Source: Saprospiraceae bacterium | Lineage (GTDB): Bacteria; Bacteroidota; Bacteroidia; Chitinophagales; Saprospiraceae | Direction: 5' to 3' | Assembly (NCBI GenBank): GCA_024103005.1 | Contig: JAGFJA010000077.1 | Span: forward strand, 1-64,000 | Length of the DNA stretch: 64,000 nucleotides | Shown here: positions 1 to 9,237 of the stretch, one piece after another | Layout of the letters: every line of letters starts with the position of its first letter | How positions within the stretch are numbered: the first letter of the stretch is position 1 | Notes under the pieces: generated by a model | The model's input: only the letters and a program-made list of their open reading frames with translations | What the model was told of the DNA's origin: nothing | Databases searched by the model: none | Translations under genes and position numbers: made by a program

Positions 1-2332
1 ATACTGAATTTCCTCCTAAGTCAGTTACTGTCCAGGTAATTGGAATATATCTGTCTGCATCACACAATTCTGTAGAAGACAATGCACCCACTTCAAATGT
101 GTATGTCAAGTCAGGACATCCCTGAAGTGCACAGTTATCTGTAGCAGCTGGTGCTGATGTCTCAATACCTAATTCTTCAAGATCAGCTACTGTTGTTGCA
201 TTTAATAATGCATCGATATCGCTGCATGCAATCTCACATGGTACAGTAGCCAGGATACCTACGCCACCCGGACCAGTGATAGTTACAACATAGTCATAAA
301 TATTATCAGGAGTTGTTCCCCAATCAATCAACACCATCTCATACTTCACACCTGCTGTCAGGTTGATGGTCATAGGTGCAGTGTTAAGGAACTCATCTCT
401 TCCGCCTATCAGGTTATCACAAGGGCTGTCAACAACAAATCCCGGATCCTGATAGATAGCCATGTAACTCTGACCGCCAATTACTGGTCCTTGAGTTACC
501 TGCTGCATTGTATAAGTACCTGATACCGGTACTGTAAATTTAATCAACTCGTATGGGTGTGTTCCTGCTACTGCAGCGCCCCATCCACCAAAGTTGTAAC
601 ATGCACCATTAAATCCTGTTGAAGTAGGATCTGACCAATCCAATGTTCCTGTCAGTTCATTCACTTCCTGTACACAACCATCGCAATCAACGGTAGGTGG
701 TATCTTGTCTTCAACCTTAACCCATCCCCAGCAGCGATTGCCATTAGGCGCGGTCACCTGTACAGCCAGAGTCTGACCGATATTCGCACATGTAACTGTA
801 TTACCTAAGTTGAAAGGACCTGTCATAGATGTACCCAATGCAACTTGGTAGTTGTCATAACATCCATAAGGACCACCTTCCAGTACCATATCAGGATTGA
901 TTACTGCTGTACATGTTGAATCATCTACGGATACATTCACCAAGTCATTACATACCATAGATGTAACCGGATTTGGATAAGGATTAACCACTACATCAAA
1001 ACAGCAAGAGTCAACAACAACACCATCAGCATCAACTACTCTGAAACAGTTGGTTGTAGTACCGATTGGGAATGCTGATCCACTTGGCAAACCGGCTGTT
1101 TGTTCTATGGTAATACCAGGAATTTCTCCAATTAATTTCTGAATCAAGTGGTAAGATCCTATACCCAAATTATTATAATCTGTAGGTATATTATTGCCTA
1201 TACCACAATCAGCAGGTGATGTACTGATATAAGAAGGTGCAGTCTGTCCTGAGAACGAACATCCAGTTGACCAAGGTGAGTCACCAGCCGGTCTTCTTTG
1301 CTCAACTACGAAACTTGTTCCAGCAGGAATAGAAACCGGAGTTGCAAAAGTAATAGTCTTCATACCGGGTGTAGTATAAGCCATATTGGCAGAAGACCCG
1401 AGTAATGTCATCTGAGCAGTGTTCAGTGTGGCACCACCCATTGGGCCGGTATAAGAGTAAACGAAAATCTGACAGTGGTAATTATTACCATAACCCTGAT
1501 TGTAGAATCCAACCTGCACAGCATTCAGATTAAATGCCTGTGGCTGGCCGGGATATGCTCTCCAGTGACTTCCGCCGGTTGTTCCTCCAGCTGCACTTGA
1601 ACAGTCGATACCGTCGCTCAATGAAGCTGAACCAACATTCTGTGTAATCTGTATTGGAAGATACTGAGTACAGTTACCCTGAGTGGTTACATTAAAGTGG
1701 ATAAATGCAGAACATTCACCTCCACTCAATGTGGTATAGATGTTTGGCGGACATACAATCGCACATGGTGTAGAGTCACCTCCACCACCTGGAGGAGCAT
1801 CTTGTAATACTGTGAAAGTATAATCTTCAAACTCACCATAAGTATGGTTAGTAGAGCATGGATCAACATTACCGTTTGCGCTCAACCAGTGGTTTACAAT
1901 ACGCATTCTATAGTCACCTGCCGGTGTACCAACAGGAACGCTGATAGAACCGGATTGTGAATACTGATAGCTGCTTGACTGCCATGCTACTTCAGTAGTA
2001 GTATCAAAGATACCATCATCATTCCAGTCAACCCAAACTCTGAATCCGTATGTATCGGTTGGACCAAAGACTGCAACAAAGTCAATGGACTGACCGGCAT
2101 ACTGACTCACAGCCTGTGTAGTATGGAAATCTCCATAGCCTCCGGGTGAAAAACCTGAAGCTAAATTAGAGATATTGGCTACTCCGTTCGTAGTTGAGAA
2201 ATCTTCTATATGACCCCAGGTATCGCTCCCTACAGGTATACAGTAATTCTGCGCACTAAGACCGGACCATGCAAATAAAGTCAACATCATGATAAAACAC
2301 GATGCAACTAAATTGTTATTTTTTATATTCAT
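1..2332 (-). CDS. Secreted GEVED-domain surface protein, 3' end cut by window edge
   Basis: The frame is open from an ATG at 2332 to the window edge (about 777 codons), so the C-terminus lies outside. An N-terminal signal peptide (hydrophobic LVASCFIMMLTLFAW ending near LSAQ) is followed by a GEVED-type domain with the signature VWVDWNDDGIFD and a later GEFEDYTF. Next come cysteine-rich beta-sandwich modules, beginning with CPPNIYTTLSGGECSAF, which resembles HYR or CUB-like adhesin modules. Such proteins in Bacteroidota are usually exported by the type IX system and carry a C-terminal sorting domain; that part is not visible here. The gene lies 47 bp downstream of a small secreted protein and is probably co-transcribed with it. 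No enzymatic motif is seen. A role in adhesion or in binding extracellular polymers is inferred. Confidence 0.8.
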   Translation of the reverse strand, partial: MNIKNNNLVASCFIMMLTLFAWSGLSAQNYCIPVGSDTWGHIEDFSTTNGVANISNLASGFSPGGYGDFHTTQAVSQYAGQSIDFVAVFGPTDTYGFRVWVDWNDDGIFDTTTEVAWQSSSYQYSQSGSISVPVGTPAGDYRMRIVNHWLSANGNVDPCSTNHTYGEFEDYTFTVLQDAPPGGGGDSTPCAIVCPPNIYTTLSGGECSAFIHFNVTTQGNCTQYLPIQITQNVGSASLSDGIDCSSAAGGTTGGSHWRAYPGQPQAFNLNAVQVGFYNQGYGNNYHCQIFVYSYTGPMGGATLNTAQMTLLGSSANMAYTTPGMKTITFATPVSIPAGTSFVVEQRRPAGDSPWSTGCSFSGQTAPSYISTSPADCGIGNNIPTDYNNLGIGSYHLIQKLIGEIPGITIEQTAGLPSGSAFPIGTTTNCFRVVDADGVVVDSCCFDVVVNPYPNPVTSMVCNDLVNVSVDDSTCTAVINPDMVLEGGPYGCYDNYQVALGTSMTGPFNLGNTVTCANIGQTLAVQVTAPNGNRCWGWVKVEDKIPPTVDCDGCVQEVNELTGTLDWSDPTSTGFNGACYNFGGWGAAVAGTHPYELIKFTVPVSGTYTMQQVTQGPVIGGQSYMAIYQDPGFVVDSPCDNLIGGRDEFLNTAPMTINLTAGVKYEMVLIDWGTTPDNIYDYVVTITGPGGVGILATVPCEIACSDIDALLNATTVADLEELGIETSAPAATDNCALQGCPDLTYTFEVGALSSTELCDADRYIPITWTVTDLGGNSV

Positions 2333-2379
2333 AGGTCTATTAATAAAATTTTGTTAAGAATTTTTACTTGTTCTAAGGA

Positions 2380-2835
2380 TTAAAATCTGTTTTTTAAGTC
2401 GTTATAAGTATCTTTAATAAATTGACTAGTAATGGCAGGATTTTGAACCTTTACACTTGCAGTAATCAATCTGTTCACGGTAGCAACTTCGGGAGCTACA
2501 GAAAACTGTAGGTCTTCCAAAATGTTAGTGTAATAAACCAGCTTAAACAACTCCTTAGGATTGTCTGTAGCCATGTTTAATAATGCAAGACGCTGTGTTA
2601 CAACGGAGGTAACTTTGCTCTTATCCCAAGTATTGAATGGAAATAGTTCAACACCAAGTTTAGAAGCATTGACAGCAACTTCAGACTTAGCGTCCGGCAT
2701 GTTGCTCTTAGTCAAGCCAGATTGAGCATTAATGCTATTATTTGCCATAAAAGCAAAAAACAACATTACTGCAACTGACAATAACCCGTTGGAAAACATC
2801 CTTGCACTTTTTGTTTTAAAAGAAATGTTTTGCAT
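2380..2835 (-). CDS. Small secreted protein of unknown function
   Basis: This 151-residue protein starts at ATG 2835. An N-terminal signal peptide (basic start, hydrophobic LLSVAVMLFFAFMA, cleavage near NAQS) is followed by about 110 residues predicted to be largely helical, with no cysteines and no motif I recognise. It lies directly upstream of the large GEVED protein (47 bp gap, same strand), so the two are probably one transcript. This suggests a periplasmic or surface accessory role for the adhesin, which is inference from position only. Reading-frame quality is good: there is a credible signal peptide, and the opposite strand offers only a low-complexity frame overlapping its 5' end. 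Confidence 0.7.
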   Translation of the reverse strand: MQNISFKTKSARMFSNGLLSVAVMLFFAFMANNSINAQSGLTKSNMPDAKSEVAVNASKLGVELFPFNTWDKSKVTSVVTQRLALLNMATDNPKELFKLVYYTNILEDLQFSVAPEVATVNRLITASVKVQNPAITSQFIKDTYNDLKNRF

Positions 2836-3033
2836 ACTTTTAGTTTTGGTTAATAAAATTTGTTATAAAATAGGATTTACTCTTTGCTTTTTATTTCTAT
2901 CTACCAATTCTGTGCCAAACTATTGTCTGAAAATAAATTTATTTTATAAACAAACTCAAACAGCTCATTATCAAGCTATTATCCTTGTAAATAAATTTAA
3001 CTTTAGCCTAAAAATGGTAAATTGGAAAATAAA

Positions 3034-3046
3034 GTGAATGATTCAC
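3034..3046. repeat. Perfect 13-bp palindrome
   Basis: GTGAAT-G-ATTCAC is a perfect inverted repeat with a one-base centre, about 200 bp upstream of the 2835 gene. It is the size of a dimeric regulator operator, but no regulator is adjacent and a chance occurrence in AT-rich DNA is possible. Confidence 0.3.
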
Positions 3047-3415
3047 TCATTTTCGGTGTAGTAATCTTAAGACTTGAGAGTCTTCTCAGTAATGAATTAA
3101 GCCACAAATATAAACTAAATTCTATACCAAAATAAATTTTACTCTAAAATTTTAAATTTTATTTTCCAATCATCTCCGGACAAACAAAATATAAAACTGT
3201 ATCGGCATATCTTATCCTTAACATATGTTAATAATGTCAATGCTTTTATTATTCAAGCAACATCAATTATTATAATGGATAAAATATTCCAAAAAAATCT
3301 TGTCAAACAAAGAAATTACGGGTTATTCCAAATTTATCATAAACTATTATTATTATTATTCCGGCTGATTACCACCTATTACAAGGCAGCCTTCTATCCA
3401 AGAATATTTCCACTT

Positions 3416-3468
3416 TAAATAGTTAAAAAATTCTCTATGATAAGCCCGGTAAATTGTTTAACTATTTA
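3416..3468. repeat. 12-bp perfect inverted repeat downstream of PorP/SprF gene
   Basis: TAAATAGTTAAA (3416-3427) is matched by its exact reverse complement at 3457-3468, with 29 bases between. It lies 18 bp beyond the stop of the minus-strand PorP/SprF gene. No T-run follows on the minus strand, so it is not a classical intrinsic terminator, but it could fold at the 3' end of that mRNA. Confidence 0.45.
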
Positions 3469-3486
3469 TCCTGGGAAGGAATTTAT

Positions 3487-4419
3487 TTAATCTGAATCTT
3501 TTTTATTCAATGAAAAACTTACGGACACTTCATGTTTTCCATTATTGTATGGCTGATAATCACCTGTGTATATATCAAAACTATAGTAAATACCTACTTT
3601 ATTAAGTATTATACCAAGTAAGACTCCTCCGCCTGATTGCTCTGCTCCAAAGTGATAAGAAAGGCCGCCTATTAATTTATTATCAAGAAAGTAACCGGTC
3701 AGATTCACATCTCCCAATAAGGGTGCTTTGCCATCGCCTTCTGAAACTTTACGAATGGCTATACCGGGTTCGATGTCAAAATCAAAGTCTGAAACATCAA
3801 ATCTATTTGAAACATACCCTACAAAGTTGCCTAAGAACTGGCTATCCTCATTTGCAAGGATAGATGGTTTATCAATGAAGGTATGTACCATATTAGGCAG
3901 GGCTATACCAAAATTAAACTTCTCATTAATACGGGCGTGGATACCAAGGCCAAAATCAAAATACTTTATTCCTTCATTGGCTGCTATCAGATACGGATCG
4001 GTAGGATCAATGGATACATCGTCAAGAATTCCGCTTCGCAGTTTTTTCTGTTGAAACTCAGTAGAGACACCCACTGAAAAGAAGGCATCATCGAATTTTA
4101 TTTTATAGGCATAGTTGATAGCTGCTTTAAACCTGTTAATTCCGGCATTGGTTTCATTCATCAGCTGAAGGCCCAACCCCACGTTTTGACCAAAGCTACC
4201 GCTGTAACCAAAGGTATAGTTCACAGGTGTGCCCTGTGCGCCTGACCAGGTATTAATCATGTTACCCAGAAATTCATGCTGTGCTGACTGAACACCGGTA
4301 GCCCCGGGATTTATCAAATAGGGATAAATGGTATAGTGGCGGTAAACTCCCTGTTCCTGAGCATACAGGGTCCACATGGTACCCATTACGATGATGAAGA
4401 GTAATAATATTCTTTGCAT
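3487..4419 (-). CDS. PorP/SprF family type IX secretion system membrane protein
   Basis: A 310-residue outer-membrane protein starting at ATG 4419. It has a signal peptide (ILLLFIIVMGTMWTLYAQ) and the family opening YRHYTIYPYLINPGATG, in which the conserved NPG motif and a preceding short segment mark PorP/SprF members. Repeated amphipathic strands follow (GLGLQLMNET, INYAYKIKF, FGLGIHARI), as expected for a beta-barrel, and the length is normal for the family. In Flavobacterium, SprF is needed for secretion of the adhesin SprB, and paralogues sit next to their own type B T9SS substrates. Here the gene starts 37 bp after a protein with a gliding-associated C-terminal domain, so it is probably that protein's dedicated partner. 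Confidence 0.9.
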   Translation of the reverse strand: MQRILLLFIIVMGTMWTLYAQEQGVYRHYTIYPYLINPGATGVQSAQHEFLGNMINTWSGAQGTPVNYTFGYSGSFGQNVGLGLQLMNETNAGINRFKAAINYAYKIKFDDAFFSVGVSTEFQQKKLRSGILDDVSIDPTDPYLIAANEGIKYFDFGLGIHARINEKFNFGIALPNMVHTFIDKPSILANEDSQFLGNFVGYVSNRFDVSDFDFDIEPGIAIRKVSEGDGKAPLLGDVNLTGYFLDNKLIGGLSYHFGAEQSGGGVLLGIILNKVGIYYSFDIYTGDYQPYNNGKHEVSVSFSLNKKDSD

Positions 4420-4456
4420 AATCCTAAAATTTGTGGATTCTTAGTTTTTGTATTAT

Positions 4457-7054
4457 TTATCTGAGTGATCTGATGATGGATACAGCACCTCGGTATATCT
4501 GAGTACCTCCACTTACTTCTTTTACTTCAAGAACCCAGTAATATCCACCATCCGGAAGGGTATTGCCGTGTTTATCCACTCCCTGCCAGCCATTCTTATA
4601 ATTAGATTCCTGATATACCAGCTGTCCCCAGCGATTAAATACGGAGAACTTATTGTTGGTTGCAGATGCACATGTTATCAATAGCCGATCATTTTTGCCA
4701 TCACCGTTAGGAGTGATGGCTCCTATACCCTCATAACATCCTTTACCCCCTACTGTCAATACAGTGGTAGCGCTTACTGAGCAACCATTGGCATCTGTTA
4801 CAATAATATTATAGGTGCCTACAGCAAGATTGTTTATTTCCTGTTCTGTAGAGGTGGTTTGTCCTGACCAGTTATACTGATATGGTTCTTTTCCTCCCAA
4901 AACATTTGCTTTGATACTTCCGTCGTTGTTCTGTTCATCGGTAGGATAAACTATTTCAAAATCAACATACATCTTCGGAGGTGATTTCAAGGTATATGTT
5001 GCTGTTGTGGTGGCACCTGCACCATCAGTAATTGTGACCGTATATGCACCGGAACAGAGACCTGTAATTACCGGTGTTGTAAGGTCTTTGAATGACCATT
5101 TATAAGAATAATTCCCTGCTCCGCCATTGGGCGTTACCGTCAATGCTCCGTCACAGGCATCGCTACAACTGAGGTCAAAGTCACCATACTTCAGGGCAGT
5201 AATAGTTGCAGAGAATCCGGTACTGTTGCCGGGTACCGTTACAGTATAAGTCTTGGCACAGCCTGAGCCGGAATCTGTAACAGTCACGGTATAATTACCC
5301 TGTGCTAGACCTGAGATGTCCTGTGTAGTGGCAGCAGGATTGGTACTCCACTGATAGGTAAAGGTACCGGTACCACCACTTACATTAATATCTATGGCAC
5401 CGTTATTGCCTGAAGTGGCAGGAGTAACGGCAGCTGTAGAAATATTTATTGCTGCAGTACCAAGAGCAATCTGATAGGTTTTTGATACAGAATCTGTTCC
5501 TGATGTTACGGTTACTGTATATGAGCCGGGGCATAATCCTGTGACTGAGCTGCCACTTAAACCCGGTTGACTCCATTTAATTACCGGATTTGCTCCACCG
5601 GAAACATTAAATTCAATTGAACCCGTACAAGGGTTTTCACATTTAGAATTCTGAACAGCAATATCAGTAATTTTTAATCCGTCGTCACATTCCTTTATCT
5701 GGACGTCACCGGAGCAGGTAGTCGCCGAGATAACTGAATTGTCCTGATGAATAAATTCCATTCCGCTAGGGAGGCATTTTGCTCCAATGTTGACAGAGCA
5801 ATTGGTTCCCAATGTGCCTAACACTTTAAAAGATAAGCTAAAAATCACTGTACCGTCAGGCACTGACACTCCTTCGCCATTGGGGTCATCCCAAAGAACG
5901 ATGAGGCAGCCATTGCCGGAAGGGTTGAATTTGCCTGCATTGAGGCCTGTGACCGGCTTGTTGTCAGGTATAATAATTCCTTCATCATTGAGTTGGAGGC
6001 ATGTAGGGTCCCAATCTATGGCAAACTGCATACCGATTACCTGATCAAAGTCCTGAACCGTAAAGTCCATAGTAATAGTCTCCTGTGGCAAGGCACAGTG
6101 GTCGGACGCTATCATTGCAAAGCCGGTTGGGTTACAATCTGAGCCGGTACCGCATTTAATATTAATGCCTCCCGGTTCAGTGAGATTATTGGTAGCTCCG
6201 CCTGCCAGAGTTATAGTAACATTCGACAAGGTAATCGGCATGGTTGTATTACAGCAATTCTTATTTGGTGTCAGGCAGATGTCAAATAACTTGCTATTGG
6301 CCCCCAGCGATGTTGCCACGCTTGTTGTCCAATTTAACTTGATAATTCCATTAGCTGCCTGACTAAGGTCAAAATTGGAAGCTGTCAACCCTCCTAAAAT
6401 CGAGTTAATATCTTTTATTTCGTTGAAAGCTGCGCACGTATTAGTAAAATTAATATCAAATGACAAGCCGGTTACACTTGTAAATCCTGAACCTGCCAAA
6501 ACACTGACACAGGTCTTGGAATCTGAATTCCCATCGATGGTAGCTACTTTAACTACTGTCTGGGCTCCTCCGCATGGTGTACCGGTAACCGTCACAGTAC
6601 CCGGAGTAACCGTGTGTGGTATCGGGTCACCGTTGGAGTCGTTAAATTGTACCGTAAAAAAACCGTCATTAACAATATCAATCATGGATGTGCTCCCGCA
6701 AATTCCTTCGAAGGTGATAGAAAACAAGGTCGTACCATTGGCAAGATTAGCTTCAGATGATTGTGGGTGACTCCATGTAGCTCTAAGTCTGCCATCAGGA
6801 AATGCCGTAAAATCGTTATCCGGATCCATACCAAGAGCGCCTAAGTCTCCGACTTCCTGAAAGGTTAACTTAGTGGGATCCCATGTAATATTCAACTGAA
6901 ATCCGGCCACTTTGGCGAATCCGTCAACCTTGATATTGACCTTACCGGTTGCACCGGCAGCAATTGAAGCAGGCTCTGCATATACACGGATGTCAGCATA
7001 GCTAAGTGAATATGTCAGCAGCAATATGCTTAAAAGTACAATCTTTTTTATCAT
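4457..7054 (-). CDS. Cohesin/SprB-repeat adhesin with gliding-associated C-terminal (T9SS type B) domain
   Basis: This large secreted protein (865 residues from ATG 7054) has a signal peptide (KKIVLLSILLLTYSLSYA). Two or three cohesin-like beta-sandwich domains follow, recognised by FQLNITWDPTKLTF near the N-terminus and MQFAIDWDPTCLQL near residue 345. Then come about three SprB-type repeats with GGxxxYxYxWS and YTVTVTDxxGC signatures. The C-terminus has IGAITPNGDGKND and FNRWGQLVYQ, the hallmark of the gliding motility-associated domain that routes cargo through T9SS. The frame extends upstream to a TTG at 7090, but the ATG at 7054 directly precedes the signal peptide and is preferred. It is followed by a PorP/SprF gene. 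A surface adhesin or matrix component is the likely role; its ligand is unknown. Confidence 0.9.
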   Translation of the reverse strand: MIKKIVLLSILLLTYSLSYADIRVYAEPASIAAGATGKVNIKVDGFAKVAGFQLNITWDPTKLTFQEVGDLGALGMDPDNDFTAFPDGRLRATWSHPQSSEANLANGTTLFSITFEGICGSTSMIDIVNDGFFTVQFNDSNGDPIPHTVTPGTVTVTGTPCGGAQTVVKVATIDGNSDSKTCVSVLAGSGFTSVTGLSFDINFTNTCAAFNEIKDINSILGGLTASNFDLSQAANGIIKLNWTTSVATSLGANSKLFDICLTPNKNCCNTTMPITLSNVTITLAGGATNNLTEPGGINIKCGTGSDCNPTGFAMIASDHCALPQETITMDFTVQDFDQVIGMQFAIDWDPTCLQLNDEGIIIPDNKPVTGLNAGKFNPSGNGCLIVLWDDPNGEGVSVPDGTVIFSLSFKVLGTLGTNCSVNIGAKCLPSGMEFIHQDNSVISATTCSGDVQIKECDDGLKITDIAVQNSKCENPCTGSIEFNVSGGANPVIKWSQPGLSGSSVTGLCPGSYTVTVTSGTDSVSKTYQIALGTAAINISTAAVTPATSGNNGAIDINVSGGTGTFTYQWSTNPAATTQDISGLAQGNYTVTVTDSGSGCAKTYTVTVPGNSTGFSATITALKYGDFDLSCSDACDGALTVTPNGGAGNYSYKWSFKDLTTPVITGLCSGAYTVTITDGAGATTTATYTLKSPPKMYVDFEIVYPTDEQNNDGSIKANVLGGKEPYQYNWSGQTTSTEQEINNLAVGTYNIIVTDANGCSVSATTVLTVGGKGCYEGIGAITPNGDGKNDRLLITCASATNNKFSVFNRWGQLVYQESNYKNGWQGVDKHGNTLPDGGYYWVLEVKEVSGGTQIYRGAVSIIRSLR

Positions 7055-7240
7055 AAATGGTTCGTTTAATAAACGATAAAATAATATCAAAGGGCAAAAC
7101 TACATAATAATATCGAAATATACGTTCTAATATATATTATAATTTTACCTATATTTACTTTTTCTGCCTAAGTAGGTCTGCCTGATTGATTTCGCTATTA
7201 TTCTATTCCCTCCGGCACATCTAAAAATCAATGGAAACCA

Positions 7241-9094
7241 CTACTCACTATCTGATTCTACCCGAAGGTTTTCTATGATAAATTCCTGCCTCTCGGGTGT
7301 GTTTTTGCCCATGTAGTAATCCAGAATTTTTTCAATATCCGTGTTTTCTTTAATTGTAACCGGATCAAGCCGTATATCGCTGCCGATGAAGCCACTGAAT
7401 TCGTCCGGAGAAATTTCACCCAGCCCCTTAAATCTGGTTATTTCAGGCTTTCCGCGCAGTTTATCTATTGCTTCCAGTTTTTCCCGCTCTGAATAGCAAT
7501 AGATTGTTGTCTTTTTATCCCTCACCCTGAAAAGTGGTGTATCCAGGATAAATAAGTGTCCGTTTCTCACTAGGTCTGGAAAAAACTGGAGGAAGAATGT
7601 CAGCAGCAAGAGTCTGATATGCATTCCATCCACATCGGCATCTGTTGAAATTATTACCTTATTGTATCTCAGATCATCGATGCTGTCTTCTATATTTAAA
7701 GCATGTTGCAACAGATTGAACTCCTCATTCTGATAGACAATTTTTTTTGTCATGCCATAACAATTGAGGGGCTTTCCTCGCAGACTGAATACTGCCTGTG
7801 TAAATGGGTCTCTTGCTTTAGTAATGGATCCGCTGGCTGAGTCACCCTCTGTTATAAATAACATGGTATTATCCTTCTGCTCCTGATTGCCTCCCTTATC
7901 ATTGAGGTGAATACGGCAATCACGCAATTTCTTATTGTGAATATTGGCTTTTTTGGCCTTTTTATTTACCTCTTTTTTAATATCAGCTATCTCCTTGCGC
8001 TCTCGTTCGCTTTGGAGGATTTTTTTCTGAAGCAATCCTGCAATTTCCAGGTTTCGGTGCAGGAAATTATCAAGTTCGGTTGATAGGAAGTCACCTACAA
8101 AGGAGCGGATAGAGGGAGAGTCAGGTCCCATGTGTGTAGAGCCCAGCTTAGTCTTAGTCTGCGATTCAAAAATAGGCTCTTCGACCCGAATGCTCACGGC
8201 TGCAATTATAGAAGTGCGTATATCCCGGGCGTCATAATCTTTTTTATAGAAATCCCTCATCACCTTAACGAGTGCTTCTCTGAAGGCATTCAGGTGGGTA
8301 CCGCCCTGAGTTGTGTTTTGTCCATTGACAAAGGAGCTGTACTGTTCGCCATATTGGTGGCCGTGAGTCATGACTATCTCTATATCGTCACCTACCAGAT
8401 GAATGGGTGCGTAGAGAAGTTCGTCCGGATTGGTCCTGTTGGCAATCATATCTGCAAGACCATTTTTGGAAACGAAGGTCTTGCCATTAAAGACAATTTT
8501 CAATCCGGCATTCAAATAGGCGTAATTCCACAGCATGGGCTCTACGATATCTTCCCTGAACTTGAAGTTTTTAAATATTTCTCCATCAGGGACAAATTCA
8601 ATGTAGGTACCTGTTTTTTCCGTACTAGGAGATTCCGGAAAATCTCGGGTCAATTCTCCCTTTGAAAAGTCAGCCCTTTTGGTCCGGCCGTCTCTGAAAG
8701 ACCTGACGGAAAATTCATTACTTAGGGCATTGACAGCTTTAGTACCGACGCCATTCAGGCCAACAGATTTTTTGAAAGCCTTGGAGTCATACTTTCCGCC
8801 TGTATTTATCTGTGCTACACAATCAATGACCTTCCCTAAGGGTATGCCCCTTCCGAAGTCACGGATTATCACCTTATTGTCCTGTATCTTAATGTGAATC
8901 TCCTTGCCATGGCCCATGAAGTATTCGTCCATAGCATTGTCGATGATTTCTTTTATCAGGATGTAAATACCATCATCAGGAGATTGACCGTCACCTAATT
9001 TTCCGATATACATTCCGGGGCGCATCCGGATGTGTTCCCGCCAGTCGAGCGTCCTGATATTGTCTTCTACATACAATAAACCATTGTCTTCCAT
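7241..9094 (-). CDS. parE: DNA topoisomerase IV subunit B (ATPase subunit)
   Basis: A type IIA topoisomerase B subunit of 617 residues from ATG 9094. It shows the N-terminal GHKL ATPase ([21 protein letters not shown] with the metal-binding Asn; [22 protein letters not shown]), a transducer domain, the TOPRIM motif [10 protein letters not shown], and [10 protein letters not shown] for metal binding. The length and the absence of a long insert near the C-terminus fit Bacteroidota ParE better than GyrB, which is usually longer. ParE provides ATP-driven strand passage and decatenates chromosomes with ParC. In many Bacteroidota parC lies next to parE, but here the downstream neighbour is a surface adhesin. 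A second GyrB-like protein cannot be wholly excluded. Confidence 0.9.
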   Translation of the reverse strand: MEDNGLLYVEDNIRTLDWREHIRMRPGMYIGKLGDGQSPDDGIYILIKEIIDNAMDEYFMGHGKEIHIKIQDNKVIIRDFGRGIPLGKVIDCVAQINTGGKYDSKAFKKSVGLNGVGTKAVNALSNEFSVRSFRDGRTKRADFSKGELTRDFPESPSTEKTGTYIEFVPDGEIFKNFKFREDIVEPMLWNYAYLNAGLKIVFNGKTFVSKNGLADMIANRTNPDELLYAPIHLVGDDIEIVMTHGHQYGEQYSSFVNGQNTTQGGTHLNAFREALVKVMRDFYKKDYDARDIRTSIIAAVSIRVEEPIFESQTKTKLGSTHMGPDSPSIRSFVGDFLSTELDNFLHRNLEIAGLLQKKILQSERERKEIADIKKEVNKKAKKANIHNKKLRDCRIHLNDKGGNQEQKDNTMLFITEGDSASGSITKARDPFTQAVFSLRGKPLNCYGMTKKIVYQNEEFNLLQHALNIEDSIDDLRYNKVIISTDADVDGMHIRLLLLTFFLQFFPDLVRNGHLFILDTPLFRVRDKKTTIYCYSEREKLEAIDKLRGKPEITRFKGLGEISPDEFSGFIGSDIRLDPVTIKENTDIEKILDYYMGKNTPERQEFIIENLRVESDSE

Positions 9095-9237
9095 ACTGCA
9101 AATATATACAACATTTTTTAATACTGAATTGATATCGTAATTTCAAATATTTTATAAAATTCAATATGCTGACCGTATGTATAAGTTTTTTCCAAAAAAA
9201 TATTTCTTACTATACTGAAATTCGGGGAAGTAAAATT

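Larger units (their letters stand above)
2836..3486. other. 651-bp AT-rich intergenic region
   Basis: This lies between two minus-strand transcription units and should hold the promoter of the 2835 gene and the 3' end of the PorP/SprF unit. I see a 13-bp palindrome (3034-3046), a TATATTTG box on the minus strand (3112-3105), a short TAT-rich microsatellite near 3345-3358, and a 12-bp inverted repeat at 3416-3468. The plus-strand frame at 2732-3037 is low complexity and overlaps a real gene, so I do not call it. Confidence 0.5.

Noticed and set aside
2732..3037. Plus-strand reading frame of 101 codons
   Set aside because: Low-complexity, rich in Ile/Lys/Phe/Asn, overlaps the 5' end of a real minus-strand gene, and shows no family signature or promoter.
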